A DNA stretch of 64,000 nucleotides from Chitinophagaceae bacterium LGM1 (lineage in GTDB: Bacteria; Bacteroidota; Bacteroidia; Chitinophagales; Chitinophagaceae), in the NCBI GenBank assembly GCA_018604165.1, contig CP075895.1:2103001-2167000 (forward strand), written 5' to 3'. Shown piece by piece: positions 36,503 to 47,877 of the stretch. Made by a program: the position numbers and the translations under genes. Under the pieces are notes generated by a model, which did no database searches, was not told where the DNA came from, and saw only the letters and a program-made list of their open reading frames with translations. Numbering within the stretch: position 1 is the first letter of the stretch; each line of letters begins with the position of its first letter.

Positions 36503-39500
36503 ATGCAATTCATGAAATCTCCCCTTGTGGCATTTATTGCCATATTGTTGCTATGCAGCAATTACTATACACAAGCCCGCAATGCAGGTACACGTTACGT
36601 AGGCAGCAACGAGTACAGGCGCAATTATCAGCGGGTAGCGCAAGGCTTTGGTCATACTGCTGAGATACGTAATGGTGTGATATATACTTATGGTTTGAAT
36701 GGTAATGGACAGTTAGGTAATAACTCTACTACCAGTAGTTCTACTCCGGTGACCATCTCAGGGGGCGGAAGTACATGGGTGAATGTAGTATGCGGTAGTG
36801 CACATACAGTGGCACTAAAAGCAGATGGTACACTATCGGCATGGGGAAATAACACATTCGGACAAATAGGTGATGGTTCTAGTACAGACAGATTAGTACC
36901 GACTGCAGTAACATCCGGAACAAATTTTATAGCAATAGATGCAGGTGCTAGTTATTCTATAGGGTTAAAAGCAGATGGCACAATATGGACATGGGGAAAT
37001 AATTCATTCGGACAGTTAGGCGATGGTACTACAACAAGTCGTAATACGCCTACCCAAGTAGGTACAGGCACAAACTGGGTAGCAATAGCTGCCGGACAGT
37101 TTCACGCATTGGCTATTAGAGCAGATGGTACACTATGGGCTTGGGGGATGAACGTTTGGGGACAACTGGGAGATGGCACAACTACAACAAGAACCAGCCC
37201 TGTACAGATAGGTAGTGCTACCAATTGGTTGTCTGTATCTGCAGGTGAAGAGTTTACTTTGGCTACACAAGCAAATGGTACACTGTGGGCGTGGGGAAAT
37301 AATACAAATGGTCAATTAGGGGACGGTACTAATACCGCAAGAACCAGCCCCGTACAAATAGGTACAGGTGCTAACTGGACTAACATTGTTGCAGGATTTA
37401 CACACAGCCTTGCAACAAAAACAGATGGTACTGTATGGGCTTGGGGTGCTAATACAAACGGCCAATTAGGGAATGGTACCACAACTGATAGTAACAGCCC
37501 TTTGCAAATTGGTACTTCAAATAATTGGGTTAGTATAAATGCGGGAAATGGAATAAGCTCAATAATAAATGCATCAGGTAGTTTGTACACATTCGGAGGT
37601 AATGGGTTTGGACAATTAGGTGATGGAACTACTATACAACGCACCACGCCTACACTTATACATACTATTACAGATTTAATCGTACAAGTATCCATTGGCA
37701 ATAACCACTCATTGGCTGTAAAAGGAGATGGTACTTTGTGGGCATGGGGTACAAACACACAAGGTCAATTGGGCGATGGTACTACCACACAAAGAAATTC
37801 GCCTGTGCAGATAGGCACTGCTACCAACTGGGTATCTGTTAGTGGTGGTGGCACCTATAGCTATGGTATGCGTGCCGATGGTACTGTATGGGCTTGGGGC
37901 AGCAACTCATTCGGGCAATTAGGTATTGGTAGCACTACTAATCAATCTTCACCTGTACAGGTGGGTACAGCAACCGATTGGGTAAGCATATCATCGGGGC
38001 AAAACCACGCTGTGCTTACTAAAAGCAATGGTACTATATGGGCATGTGGCAATAATGCACAGGGGCAGCTTGGTATAGGTAGTACTACATCTCAAAACAC
38101 GCCCACGCAATCAGGCTCTGCCACCAACTGGTTATTTGGTTCGGGTGGTGTTGACCATAGCTCTGCCATACGTGCAGATGGTACTATTTGGGGTGCAGGA
38201 TGGAATAGCTTTGGTGAATTGGGTAATGGTGCAAATACACAACAAAACAGCTATGTGCAAACAGGTAGTGCAACAGACTGGGCAGCTATCAGCAGCGGTG
38301 GCGGGCAAACAATGGGCCTGAAAGCAAATGGTACAGTATATGCTTGGGGATGGAACGATTTAGGGCAGTTGGGCATTGGCTCTACTACCAACCAAAATAC
38401 ACCACAACAAATAAGCTTAGTAACAGATGTAATACAAATAGCAGCGAAATGGAAACATGCACATTATTTGAGAAGCGATGGTACTGTCAGGGGCATGGGA
38501 TATAATATTTCGGGTGCATTGGGTAATGGTAATAATACCAATCAAAGCACACCCTCTGCTGCAGCAGGTGTTACCAATGTAGTATCATTATCAGGTTTGA
38601 ACTCTGGTTCTGGTGTTTTTCATAGCATAATTACAGCCAGCCGCAGCAGTTTCTGCATGACAGGTGATAATAGTTCAGGTCAACTTGGTAATAGTACTAC
38701 TACCAGCCAAAATACTTATGGTTGTGTTATGATTACACCGGGTCCCACCATCACCACACACCCATCTGCATCTGCTATTTGCGAAGGCTTGAATACAAGC
38801 TTCACAGTAGCAGCCAGTGGTTCGCCAACGGGCTATCAGTGGCAGGTATCTACCAATGGTGGCTTATCGTGGGCTAACTTGAGTAATACGGGCGTATATA
38901 CCAATACTACCGCTACTACTATGAATATTACAGGCGCATTGCTGCATATGAGCAGCTATCGGTATCGTGCAGTAGTAAGCAATGGTAGTGGTTCTACCAA
39001 CTCCAATGCTGCAACCCTTACAGTCAACAGCAAGCCCTATATGTATGCCAATCCATTTACATCTACCATATGTACATTATCATCTGCCAACATCACAGCA
39101 GCTACGGCTGTACCCGGATTGATGGCATACTACCGTTTTGATGAATCGCCTGATATTGTTATTAAAGATTACAGTGGCAATGGCAATAACTCTTTGGTAT
39201 TGGGTGGTGTAAGCTATTCAAGTTCAACTGCATTCACAGGTGCTTTGGGTGCTATTAGTTTAGCAGGTACAGGCTCTTGCACTACAGCTACAAATGCATC
39301 GCTGAACGCACCTGCAACTGCTTTGACGTTAGAGGCTTGGGTAAACCCATCTGCTGTTACACCAGATGGTAATGGTATCATAACAGGTAATACAAACAGT
39401 TATATACTTGGTATTAACTGGCCACAAGGCGGTAATGCACAAAGGCTCAATTTCTGGCTAAGGTTCTCTACCGGTTATGTCTTATACACTGCTTTTACAG

Positions 39501-42500
39501 CCATACCGTTAAATACATGGACGCACGTGGCAGCTACTTATGATGGTGCTAATGTAAGGCTGTATGTAAATGGTGTTTTAGCAGTATCGTATGCGGAAAC
39601 ACGTTCTATACTCAATATATCTACCAACGTAACAATAGGTGATGGTAACAACACAGGTACGCAATTCTTCCAAGGCAGTATAGATGAGGTGAGGCTGTGG
39701 AGTGTAGCACGTACACAAGACGAAATACAATCGAACATGAGCAGAACGGTGGGTGTTACAACGGCTACCTCTTTTGCGTGGACACCATCCGGCTCTTTGA
39801 ATACTGCAACAGGTGCCGCAGTTATTGCCACACCATCCACTGCAACTACTTATACAGTAGTTGGTACTACGGCAGCAGGGTGTACTACTACAGCAACATC
39901 AACCATTAATGTATCACAACCCATTGCTATATCTACACAGCCGGAGAATGTAATAATATGCCCTGCTGCCAATGCATCTTTTACCATAGCTGCTACGAAT
40001 GCCACCGCATATCAATGGCAAGTATCTACTAATAACGGTACTACATGGACGAACCTGACCAATGCAGGTGTATATACCAATGTTACGACGACTACCATGA
40101 ACATAACCGCTGCTACGGCAGCCATGAATGGTTATTTGTATCGCTGTGTATGCATCAACGCTGCTTGTGGCAATGTCAACTCTAAAGTATGTGCGCTAAC
40201 AGTAAGAAACATAACATGGTATCAGGATAGTGATGGTGATGGATTTGGTAACACAGCCGTTACGCAAACAGCCTGTACACAACCTGTGGGCTATGTACAA
40301 AACAATCTGGATTGTAACGATGCATCTGCCAATACAGGCTTATGGACAGGTGTGGGCACTGCGGGTGTATCTGCAGGTACTGTTACCTACACATCGCAAG
40401 CCATTGATGGCAATAACAATATTTATGTAGTATATAAAGATGGGGCGAATGGTAACAAAGCTACCGTGATGCGCTATAATGGTACTACATGGGCAACACT
40501 TGGTACAGCAGGCTTCAGTGCGGGTACGGTTGATTATACGTCTATTGGCGTAGATAAAACGAACACACCGTATGTGGCATTTACAGATGGTGCTAACAGC
40601 AACAAGCTGACGGTGATGAAGTATGACGGTGTCAACTGGGTGAATGTAGGCAGCGCAGGCTTTACGGGCAATACAGCATTATGGCCACAGCTAAGAATTG
40701 ATGCTGCTAATGTGCCGTATGTTTCATTTATGGATTACAGTGCGGGACAAAAGGTTTCTGTCATGCGTTTTGACGGAACATCTTGGGCTTATGTTGGTTC
40801 ACCAGGCTTCAGTGCCGGGACAGGGGACATCGTTAATTTATATTTAGATAAAAAAGGTCTTCCTTACGTCAGCTTCAGAGATTATACTGTATCGGGCCGT
40901 ACATCAGTTATGCAATACGATGGTATTGCTTGGAACCTTGTAGGTGTTGCAGGTATATCGTCTACAGGTACTGATTATAATACAATTGTTGTAGATAATA
41001 GTAACAATGTGTATGCACTCAACTTCCTGAGTGGTTCGGGGGGTAATTATGTACAGGCAAATAAATACGATGGTACAAGCTGGTCTGGCATTAACGGTGG
41101 GCTTACTACTACTACATTTAGTGGTGGTGCACCTAGTTTGGAAGTTGATATCAGTAATAATGTGTACATGGGTTATTACGATAATATTCATAGTCCTGGC
41201 AAGGCAGTAGTAAGAAAACTGAATGGCAGTACATGGTCGGTATTAGGCAATGCAGGTTTTTCTGCAGGATATACTGAATATAGCTCTTTAAAAGTAAATA
41301 ATCAGGGTGTGCCATATATGGCTTACAGAGATCAAAGCAACAGCAACAAACTTACTGTAATGAAATATGGCCCTAACCCTACACCAACTACACCTACGCT
41401 CAGCGCTACTGCTACTACTGTTTGTGCTGGCAGCAATACTACGCTCAGCATCGCTACAGGTACCCTGAATGATGCATCTAACTGGCAATGGTATAGCGGT
41501 AGTTGTGGCGGTACACCTGTAGGGTCGGGTACATCTGTTGTTGTCAATCCTACAACAAATACCACTTATTTTGTACGTGGCGAGGGTAGCTGCCTTACAA
41601 CACCGGGTAGCTGCGGCAGCATTACTATTAATACAAATGCCCTGCCCGCTATTACAACACCACCGACAGCACAACAAGGTTGCATTAATAGCAGTGCTAC
41701 TTTCAATGTTACAGCTACTGGCGTAGGTATTACCTACCAGTGGCAGGTAGATAACGGCAGCAGTGGTTATCTGAATGTATTAAGCGGCAACCCGCAATAC
41801 AGTGGCGGCAATACACCTACTCTTACAGTCAATAATATATGGAACGGATTAAATGGTTTCCTGTACCGTTGTGTTGTTAGTGGCACATGTACTCCACCTG
41901 CTGCATCTGCAGGCGTTACACTTACAGTTATTTATCCGCCATCGCTTGTAAACCAACCAAGCAGTAGTATAGTTTGTGTTGGTTCAAATACAACATTCAG
42001 CACATCGGCAACGGGTGCAGGCCTTACTTATCAATGGCAGGTAAATACAGGTAGTGGTTTTGCCAATATCAGCAACACAGGTGTTTACAGTAATGCCAAC
42101 ACAGCAACACTTACCATCACAGGCGCTATTGCTACAATGAATGGTTATACTTACCGTTGTGTGGTAAGCGGTACGTGTACACCTTCTGCTACTACAACAG
42201 TAGCAACACTTACTGTACGCACTTTGCCTGTTGTAACATCACATCCTGCAAACACTACTGTATGCGATGGTTTTAACAATGCATCATTCGCTGTTACGGC
42301 TACAGGTTCAGGGCTTACCTACCAATGGCAGCTAAGCACTAATAGTGGCGGTACATGGGCAAACCTCAGTAACGGCGGTGTATATAATAACGTTGGCACG
42401 GCTACCTTAGGAATATTCCCTGCAAACACCGGGCTCAATACCTATCAGTATCGCTGCGTTGTTTCCGGCGACTGTGCCCCACCAGCCATATCTAATCCGG

Positions 42501-45004
42501 CCACGCTGACGGTCAATGCTTCACCTGCTGTTACTACTCCGCCGGCTAATACTACAGTCTGTGTAAATGCAAATGCTGCATTTACTGTTACAGCTACAGG
42601 TACAGGCCTTGCATACCAATGGCAGTTGAGTACCAATAGCGGTATTACATGGTCGAATCTTACAAACGTAGCTCCGCATAGCAATGTCAATGCTGCTACC
42701 ATAAATATTACCAGTGCTACTGCCGGCCTTAACGGCAATCGTTATCGTTGCGTTGTTAGCGGCACGTGTACACCTGCTGTTATATCATCTGGTGCTATAC
42801 TTACTGTTAATACTTTACCAACCGTTACTACACAACCACTCAGTACCAGTGTTTGTGAGAATGGCACAGCCAACTTCAGTGTTGTAGCAACAGGTACAGG
42901 TCTCAGTTATCAGTGGCAGGTAGACAATACCGGAACAGGCCTCAGCTTTACCAACCTGACCACAGGTGGTAATGTGGCAGGTGCTGCCAGTGCCAACCTC
43001 AGCCTCAGCTTTGTAACTACCACGATGAACGGATGGCTGTATCGCTGCATAGTAAGCGGCACATGCGCACCACCCGCTACCAGCAATAATGCCACACTGA
43101 CGGTGAACCCCAACCTCACCCCATCAGTTATCATCTCTCCGTCGGCCAACGGTATTTGCTCCGGTACATCCGTTACCTTTACTGCTACACCTACCAATGG
43201 CGGTACCACTCCTGCTTATCAGTGGTTCCGTGGTACTACACCCGTTGGTACCAACAGCAGCACGTTTACCGCCAGCAACTTCAACAACGGAGAAGTAGTT
43301 ACCTGCAGGCTTACCAGCAATGCTACCTGCGCATCGCCTGCTGTCGTATTCAGTAATCCTGTTACCATGACGGTAATACAAACAGTAACACCTACTATAC
43401 TGATAACCACCGCCAACAACCCCGTATGCTCTATGGCTACCGCCAACTTCAACAGCAGCATTACAAACGGTGGTTCTTCTCCCGCTTATCAGTGGACCAA
43501 GAACGGTACCCCGATACCAGGTGCCAACAGTGCTACCTACAGCGATAATACTTTGATAAATAGTGATGTGATACGTTGTGTGCTCACCAGCAATGCCGTA
43601 TGTGCATCTACCACCACTGCTACCAGCAATGCCATCACCATGACGGTGCAACCGGTGGTAACACCTACGCTCACCATCGCTACAGGCAGCACTACGCGTT
43701 GCGCAGGCCAGTCAACCACTTTTACCGCAACGGCTACCAACCAGGGCACATCGCCCATCTACCAGTGGCGCATCAATACCACACCGGTGGGTACCAACAG
43801 TACTACCTTCACCACTACAGGATTAGTAAACGGCGATGTGGTAAGCTGTCAGCTCATCAGCAACGCGCCTTGTAATACAGGCTCTGTAAGCAGCAATGCC
43901 TTAACAATGACGATACTGCCGCTGGTAACACCTACCATCAGCATCGTATCCAACTTCGGTACACAGGTTTGTCTGAACACACCGGTGACGTTTACGGCTA
44001 CCATTACCAATGGCGGGCCTACACCACTGTACCAGTGGCGCAGAAACGGCCTGCCGGTAGGTACCAACAGTGCTACTTATACGCTGAATACCCCAAGCAC
44101 GGGCGATAACATTACCTGTGTGCTGACCAGCACAGAGGCTTGCCCATCGCCAACAACGGCTACCAGCAACAGCATTGTGCTGACGGTGAACCCGATAGGA
44201 CTGGCAACAGTGAGTGTACTGGCAAGCCCCGATACCATTATGTGTATGCCGAGTTCAGGCATCAATTTTATGAGTAATTATACAAGTGGTGGTACGAACC
44301 CGCAGTTTCAGTGGGTGGTGAATGGCGTGGATGTACCGGGTGGCAATACGGCTACCTACTTTACCAACAGCCTGAACAATAATGACACGGTAGCGGTGCG
44401 TATGACCAGCAATGCCATTTGTGTGTTCCCGACCACAAGCCGCGCAGTGAAGATATTGCAGTACCCAAGATTAGCTACGGGTATATACATCACCGTAAAA
44501 GACTTGGGCGGACAGAGAGAATTTACTGCTAACGTAACCAATGGTGGTAGTGCTACAAAATATCAATGGCTGCTGAATGAAAAAGCGATAGCAGGCCAAA
44601 CTGCCGCTATCTGCACATTAGCAGCATTAAAGAATGGCGACCGTGTAGCTGTAGAAGTAACCAGCAGTGCTATCTGTGCATCTCCTCAAACTTTCACCAG
44701 CAATGCATATACAGTAACCACCGGCATACAGCGCATAGCAGGTGCAGATGTACAGATAACTACCTACCCCAACCCTGCAGATGCGGTGATACATGTACGC
44801 ACCGACAAGACCATTGCAGGCAACAGTGAAGTACGCATACTGGATAAGCTGGGCAAAGTAGTAGCGGTACAGAAAGTAAACAGCCTGAAAGCGGATGAGC
44901 CTATCAGCGTAAGCACAGGGCATCTGGCAGCAGGTACATATACTATACAGGTTGTGAATACAGAACACGACTTCATCTACAACGCGAGGTTTACAAAACT
45001 GTAA
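36503..45004 (+). CDS. giant secreted RCC1-propeller/LamG/Ig-like protein with type A T9SS sorting domain
   Basis: A 2833-residue surface protein. In order: signal peptide (about 1-25); fourteen RCC1-type repeats (about 49-745; pattern [19 protein letters not shown]); an Ig-like domain (747-845); a LamG domain (about 869-1081, [13 protein letters not shown]); short beta domains and an Ig-like domain (to 1234); a calcium-type motif [10 protein letters not shown] with ACTQPVGYV and NNLDCND (about 1237-1275), as in MopE-like proteins; seven repeats of ~48 residues with VGTAGFSAG / YVAFTDG / TVMKYDG (about 1279-1625), probably another propeller; about a dozen Ig-like domains; and a type A sorting domain (2757-2833). 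The stalk and sorting domain nearly duplicate those of the first giant. It is probably an adhesin or other surface-exposed binding protein exported by the type IX system; the ligand is unknown. Confidence 0.9.
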   Translation: MQFMKSPLVAFIAILLLCSNYYTQARNAGTRYVGSNEYRRNYQRVAQGFGHTAEIRNGVIYTYGLNGNGQLGNNSTTSSSTPVTISGGGSTWVNVVCGSAHTVALKADGTLSAWGNNTFGQIGDGSSTDRLVPTAVTSGTNFIAIDAGASYSIGLKADGTIWTWGNNSFGQLGDGTTTSRNTPTQVGTGTNWVAIAAGQFHALAIRADGTLWAWGMNVWGQLGDGTTTTRTSPVQIGSATNWLSVSAGEEFTLATQANGTLWAWGNNTNGQLGDGTNTARTSPVQIGTGANWTNIVAGFTHSLATKTDGTVWAWGANTNGQLGNGTTTDSNSPLQIGTSNNWVSINAGNGISSIINASGSLYTFGGNGFGQLGDGTTIQRTTPTLIHTITDLIVQVSIGNNHSLAVKGDGTLWAWGTNTQGQLGDGTTTQRNSPVQIGTATNWVSVSGGGTYSYGMRADGTVWAWGSNSFGQLGIGSTTNQSSPVQVGTATDWVSISSGQNHAVLTKSNGTIWACGNNAQGQLGIGSTTSQNTPTQSGSATNWLFGSGGVDHSSAIRADGTIWGAGWNSFGELGNGANTQQNSYVQTGSATDWAAISSGGGQTMGLKANGTVYAWGWNDLGQLGIGSTTNQNTPQQISLVTDVIQIAAKWKHAHYLRSDGTVRGMGYNISGALGNGNNTNQSTPSAAAGVTNVVSLSGLNSGSGVFHSIITASRSSFCMTGDNSSGQLGNSTTTSQNTYGCVMITPGPTITTHPSASAICEGLNTSFTVAASGSPTGYQWQVSTNGGLSWANLSNTGVYTNTTATTMNITGALLHMSSYRYRAVVSNGSGSTNSNAATLTVNSKPYMYANPFTSTICTLSSANITAATAVPGLMAYYRFDESPDIVIKDYSGNGNNSLVLGGVSYSSSTAFTGALGAISLAGTGSCTTATNASLNAPATALTLEAWVNPSAVTPDGNGIITGNTNSYILGINWPQGGNAQRLNFWLRFSTGYVLYTAFTAIPLNTWTHVAATYDGANVRLYVNGVLAVSYAETRSILNISTNVTIGDGNNTGTQFFQGSIDEVRLWSVARTQDEIQSNMSRTVGVTTATSFAWTPSGSLNTATGAAVIATPSTATTYTVVGTTAAGCTTTATSTINVSQPIAISTQPENVIICPAANASFTIAATNATAYQWQVSTNNGTTWTNLTNAGVYTNVTTTTMNITAATAAMNGYLYRCVCINAACGNVNSKVCALTVRNITWYQDSDGDGFGNTAVTQTACTQPVGYVQNNLDCNDASANTGLWTGVGTAGVSAGTVTYTSQAIDGNNNIYVVYKDGANGNKATVMRYNGTTWATLGTAGFSAGTVDYTSIGVDKTNTPYVAFTDGANSNKLTVMKYDGVNWVNVGSAGFTGNTALWPQLRIDAANVPYVSFMDYSAGQKVSVMRFDGTSWAYVGSPGFSAGTGDIVNLYLDKKGLPYVSFRDYTVSGRTSVMQYDGIAWNLVGVAGISSTGTDYNTIVVDNSNNVYALNFLSGSGGNYVQANKYDGTSWSGINGGLTTTTFSGGAPSLEVDISNNVYMGYYDNIHSPGKAVVRKLNGSTWSVLGNAGFSAGYTEYSSLKVNNQGVPYMAYRDQSNSNKLTVMKYGPNPTPTTPTLSATATTVCAGSNTTLSIATGTLNDASNWQWYSGSCGGTPVGSGTSVVVNPTTNTTYFVRGEGSCLTTPGSCGSITINTNALPAITTPPTAQQGCINSSATFNVTATGVGITYQWQVDNGSSGYLNVLSGNPQYSGGNTPTLTVNNIWNGLNGFLYRCVVSGTCTPPAASAGVTLTVIYPPSLVNQPSSSIVCVGSNTTFSTSATGAGLTYQWQVNTGSGFANISNTGVYSNANTATLTITGAIATMNGYTYRCVVSGTCTPSATTTVATLTVRTLPVVTSHPANTTVCDGFNNASFAVTATGSGLTYQWQLSTNSGGTWANLSNGGVYNNVGTATLGIFPANTGLNTYQYRCVVSGDCAPPAISNPATLTVNASPAVTTPPANTTVCVNANAAFTVTATGTGLAYQWQLSTNSGITWSNLTNVAPHSNVNAATINITSATAGLNGNRYRCVVSGTCTPAVISSGAILTVNTLPTVTTQPLSTSVCENGTANFSVVATGTGLSYQWQVDNTGTGLSFTNLTTGGNVAGAASANLSLSFVTTTMNGWLYRCIVSGTCAPPATSNNATLTVNPNLTPSVIISPSANGICSGTSVTFTATPTNGGTTPAYQWFRGTTPVGTNSSTFTASNFNNGEVVTCRLTSNATCASPAVVFSNPVTMTVIQTVTPTILITTANNPVCSMATANFNSSITNGGSSPAYQWTKNGTPIPGANSATYSDNTLINSDVIRCVLTSNAVCASTTTATSNAITMTVQPVVTPTLTIATGSTTRCAGQSTTFTATATNQGTSPIYQWRINTTPVGTNSTTFTTTGLVNGDVVSCQLISNAPCNTGSVSSNALTMTILPLVTPTISIVSNFGTQVCLNTPVTFTATITNGGPTPLYQWRRNGLPVGTNSATYTLNTPSTGDNITCVLTSTEACPSPTTATSNSIVLTVNPIGLATVSVLASPDTIMCMPSSGINFMSNYTSGGTNPQFQWVVNGVDVPGGNTATYFTNSLNNNDTVAVRMTSNAICVFPTTSRAVKILQYPRLATGIYITVKDLGGQREFTANVTNGGSATKYQWLLNEKAIAGQTAAICTLAALKNGDRVAVEVTSSAICASPQTFTSNAYTVTTGIQRIAGADVQITTYPNPADAVIHVRTDKTIAGNSEVRILDKLGKVVAVQKVNSLKADEPISVSTGHLAAGTYTIQVVNTEHDFIYNARFTKL
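42261..42854 (+). repeat. Ig-like stalk block A, copy 2
   Basis: Counterpart of 33571-34164, offset 8690 bases, with scattered mostly silent differences. Confidence 0.85.
43097..44253 (+). repeat. Ig-like stalk block B, copy 2
   Basis: Counterpart of 34398-35554 at an offset of 8699 bases, three differences in 1157 bp. The same offset resumes in the sorting-domain region (from about 44709 to the stop). Confidence 0.9.
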
Positions 45005-45028
45005 ACAAGCAAACAGATACAATGCACA

Positions 45029-45053
45029 ACGGGCTTACAATATGTAAGCCCGT
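45029..45053 (+). terminator. terminator after the second giant gene
   Basis: An 11-bp stem ACGGGCTTACA / TGTAAGCCCGT with loop ATA, followed by TGCTGTTTTTAT, 24 bases after the stop. It is the duplicate of the hairpin at 36331-36353. Confidence 0.87.
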
Positions 45054-45126
45054 TGCTGTTTTTATAAAGAAATGTCAAATTGAGATTGATAACGTGTAGT
45101 TTACTCGAATCAGTTATACTATAAAA

Positions 45127-45156
45127 AAGCCTTGAAAGTATATACTAACAAGGCTT
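45127..45156 (-). terminator. probable terminator after the 136-residue secreted protein gene
   Basis: AAGCCTTG and CAAGGCTT form an 8-bp stem around a 14-base loop that itself contains the palindrome AGTATATACT. On the minus strand it is followed by TTTTTAT. It lies about 60 bases past the stop at 45217. Confidence 0.6.
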
Positions 45157-45216
45157 CTGTAGTTTTCAAAGTAAACAAGCAGGTAGCACTGCACAATATA
45201 AGTGAGAGGATAGATA

Positions 45217-45627
45217 TTAATTGCTGGCAGAGATAGCTTCCGATGTCATTGTTGGGGGTAATATGTTTTCATTTGTTTTATCTGTAGCAGGTTGTTTTCT
45301 TGTCAGCACTTCTGAATATGGCATCGTATTATCCATAGACACTTTGGCTACTCTGTAATAAGTATAGTCTTGCGCTGCTATATCGTAGCTGTGCTGTACG
45401 GGCAACATAGAATTGGCTTTCGATGGTATGGTAGCTATCACTTGAAAATCTGACATGTCATTACTTGCTTCAATACGGTAATGCCTTACGTTTACCTCGT
45501 TGGGGGTAGAGAATACTATCATTTCTCTGTCATTTACTTGTTGCAGGCTTACGCTTTTGAATGCCTGTTGTTGACCGAAAGAAACGAATGAACTGCAGAT
45601 GGCGAGCAAAAAGATTACTGATTTCAT
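45217..45627 (-). CDS. small secreted protein with a fibronectin III-like beta domain
   Basis: A 136-residue exported protein. The signal peptide is MKSVIFLLAICSSFVSFGQ. The mature part FKSVSLQQVNDREMIVFSTP ... VRHYRIEASNDMSDFQVIAT ... DYTYYRVAKVSMDNTMPYSE follows the pattern of the fibronectin III-like domain that often precedes sorting domains in Bacteroidetes proteins (YRIEASND, ATI, YYRV), but no sorting domain follows. The last ~25 residues are Thr/Ser/Asn-rich and look disordered. Upstream is a GCATCTTTGT element like that of the small secreted gene at 5667-6218. Function unknown. Confidence 0.78.
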   Translation of the reverse strand: MKSVIFLLAICSSFVSFGQQQAFKSVSLQQVNDREMIVFSTPNEVNVRHYRIEASNDMSDFQVIATIPSKANSMLPVQHSYDIAAQDYTYYRVAKVSMDNTMPYSEVLTRKQPATDKTNENILPPTMTSEAISASN

Positions 45628-45874
45628 AACTTATGTTTTTAGATGGTTTTTAATTGTTTTTTGATAACACAAAGATGCTGCGGGCTGGCAGGCATTTATC
45701 CCGTTCTATGACCATCTTACAGGGGTATTAACACGCCGCTACCCTACCGTGGAAACACCTTTTATCCTTTAAAAACAAAAAACAAGCGTGAAAACACGGT
45801 AACCGACGTGTATTTACACCTTATAATTCTTCATAATTTGATTGTACTTTGGTAGAAACTAAAAACGAACTAAT

Positions 45875-46441
45875 ATGAAAAAAATATCCATGGTACTGCT
45901 ATTAGCAGTTATTATCACATCTTGCGGACAAGGCAGCAATGATGAAGCAGCACAGTACAAAAAACAAGTGGACAGCCTGACAGCTATTGTGGCTGGTATG
46001 CCTGCCGGTACAAACGAAGCATTTGCAGTGAACAATGATGTCGCTACCACTTCTATACAGTCTGGTGCAGCAATAAATGCTGTAAAGATAGATACAGCAA
46101 CAGCTAATGATTATATACAGAGATGGCATAAATATGTAAAAGACAACATACCTCACAACATGGACAGGTTATCATTTATTATTGATGCTTCTGTATTAAG
46201 GAACTTTATTTTGAATGACAATAACATAAAAAATGTAGTTGTTTATGTGGGTATGAAAGACGACCAAAAACTAACACTTATATATGTAGGTGCAAAAAAT
46301 GATGCAAACGACGCCGGCAAAATAATAGAAGTACCATTTACTATTACAGGAGACACTACAACTGCCTATGCATTTGATAACGTACTTCCTTGCCCTACTT
46401 GTGGTAAAGATGGTATACATACCAAACCAATGGAAAAATAA
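45875..46441 (+). CDS. lipoprotein of unknown function, first gene of a two-component operon
   Basis: A 188-residue lipoprotein: the signal MKKISMVLLLAVIITSC ends in a lipobox (ITSC) with Cys17 as the acylation site. A short coiled segment (AAQYKKQVDSLTAIVAGMP) and a linker precede a compact C-terminal domain containing RLSFIIDASVLRNFILNDNN, KNVVVYVGMKDDQKLTLIYV and a final CPTCG pair that could bind metal or form a disulfide. I do not recognise a family. Only 4 bases separate its stop from the next start, and the following 7TM, histidine kinase and response regulator genes are coupled in turn, so it may be a sensory or output partner of that system. Confidence 0.8.
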   Translation: MKKISMVLLLAVIITSCGQGSNDEAAQYKKQVDSLTAIVAGMPAGTNEAFAVNNDVATTSIQSGAAINAVKIDTATANDYIQRWHKYVKDNIPHNMDRLSFIIDASVLRNFILNDNNIKNVVVYVGMKDDQKLTLIYVGAKNDANDAGKIIEVPFTITGDTTTAYAFDNVLPCPTCGKDGIHTKPMEK

Positions 46442-46445
46442 TACA

Positions 46446-47105
46446 ATGCAGTATTACCTGTTAAACACATACTATATTTTTTTAGTATTGGGAGTAGTCC
46501 TAGGAATAATTAATTATAAAAAATCAGACTCACCTATGAAAGTATTTATTTCATTATTAGTTATTACTCTAATAGCTGAATTTATATCTTACAAACTCTA
46601 CAATGCTAAAAAGTATGAGGAAAAAAATAGTGCATATCATATTTATAATGTTATCGAGGCTGTAATCATAACAACCTATTTTCTACGCTTATACTATCTG
46701 CCTAAACGCAAACTACTATTATATTTGAGCCTCATAATATGGCCAGTAATAGGTATAATGAACATGCTCTTTCTTCAACCTATTACTGAGTTGAACAATA
46801 ATATGTTGATACTGGAAAGCTTCGCCATCATTACCATGTCTTTATATTCAATACATCGCATAGTAAAAAACAGCTACTTACATAACATATTCAATTATGC
46901 ACATTTTTGGTTAGCTGTAGTATTATTAATAGGCTGGAGCAGTACATTTTTCTTTTGGGCATTTATCAAAGTGCTCTATGGCAATGACTGGCCTTACATT
47001 GATATAGTACTCAATATGCATATTATCATATGCATATTGGTATATGCAGGCATTGCAACTGTTTTATTCTTTTACCCTAAAATGAAGAAGCTTGAATACC
47101 GCTGA
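46446..47105 (+). CDS. seven-helix membrane protein, likely partner of the adjacent histidine kinase
   Basis: A 219-residue integral membrane protein starting at the ATG at 46446. Seven hydrophobic segments can be seen (around 8-22, 32-48, 66-80, 88-110, 120-137, 150-175 and 185-210). It contains no known catalytic motif. Its position between a lipoprotein gene and a histidine kinase gene, with a 14-base overlap into the kinase, suggests it forms the membrane sensing component for the kinase, which itself has only one helix. That role is inferred from context alone. Confidence 0.78.
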   Translation: MQYYLLNTYYIFLVLGVVLGIINYKKSDSPMKVFISLLVITLIAEFISYKLYNAKKYEEKNSAYHIYNVIEAVIITTYFLRLYYLPKRKLLLYLSLIIWPVIGIMNMLFLQPITELNNNMLILESFAIITMSLYSIHRIVKNSYLHNIFNYAHFWLAVVLLIGWSSTFFFWAFIKVLYGNDWPYIDIVLNMHIIICILVYAGIATVLFFYPKMKKLEYR

Positions 47106-47877
47106 AACAGCTATCATATTTATACTCGGCACACTTACGTTGCTGGTATTTGTTTTCTTCCTGGTACTCATACTTATTGAGTACCGGAAGAGGCAAGTAC
47201 GCCACATAACCGAAAAGCTGGAGCTAAAACACCGTTATCAAAACGAGGTACTGCAAACACAACTGGAAGTGCAGGAGCAATCTTTCAAGTATGTATCGGA
47301 AGAATTGCACGACAATATAGCGCAAATGCTGAGCCTTGTAAAACTGAAACTTTACAAAACAGGCAGCAAGGCAACAGATGAAACCCTGAAAAAAGATATA
47401 GACGGCAGCACCACATTGGTAAGCACCGTGTTGGATGACCTGCGCAACCTGAGCCATGTACTGAACGGCGGACTGATAGCAAGGCTATCACTAAAAGAAG
47501 GCATTGAAAAAGAACTGGGCTACGTGCAGGATGTGAAAGACATCAAAACCTCTTTGAGCATAACAGGTGGTGCGTACGAGCCAGACTCGGAAAGAAAGTT
47601 GCTGCTATTTCGCATTGTACAGGAAGCCATCAACAACGCGCTGAAACATGGCAAAGCAACCAGCATTAGTATTAATTTAGCGTATCGGGAAGGCATGTTT
47701 ACCTTAACGATAAAGGATGATGGCATAGGCTTTGACACACAACTGCTGCAAGACAGCAAAGGTCTTGGTTTGCAGAACATGCAATTGCGTGCAAAGATGC
47801 TGGGCGAAATGCAAGTACTGTCTGAAGCAGGCAATGGAACGACGATAATACTAAACATGGCAACAAATGAGCACTAA
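47092..47877 (+). CDS. NarL-type sensor histidine kinase (HisKA_3)
   Basis: A 261-residue kinase with one N-terminal membrane helix (about 7-28), then a helical linker and the dimerisation/phosphoacceptor region FKYVSEELHDNIAQMLSLVKLKL, in which the H of EELHDN is the phosphorylated His. The ATP-binding domain shows VQEAINNALKHGKA (N box), LTIKDDGIGFD (G1), and SKGLGLQNMQLRAKMLGG-like G2 written here as KGLGLQNMQLRAKMLGE. There is no periplasmic sensor domain, so the signal must come from a partner. The start is a TTG (47092-47094) inside the end of the 7TM gene, and its stop overlaps the regulator gene by 11 bases, which implies tight translational coupling. Confidence 0.9.
   Translation: MNTAETAIIFILGTLTLLVFVFFLVLILIEYRKRQVRHITEKLELKHRYQNEVLQTQLEVQEQSFKYVSEELHDNIAQMLSLVKLKLYKTGSKATDETLKKDIDGSTTLVSTVLDDLRNLSHVLNGGLIARLSLKEGIEKELGYVQDVKDIKTSLSITGGAYEPDSERKLLLFRIVQEAINNALKHGKATSISINLAYREGMFTLTIKDDGIGFDTQLLQDSKGLGLQNMQLRAKMLGEMQVLSEAGNGTTIILNMATNEH

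Noticed and set aside
36650-38740. RCC1 repeats as possible eukaryotic contamination or very recent transfer
   Set aside because: RCC1-type repeats are common in bacterial surface proteins, and this region is in frame with a type IX sorting domain and has bacterial signals on both sides.
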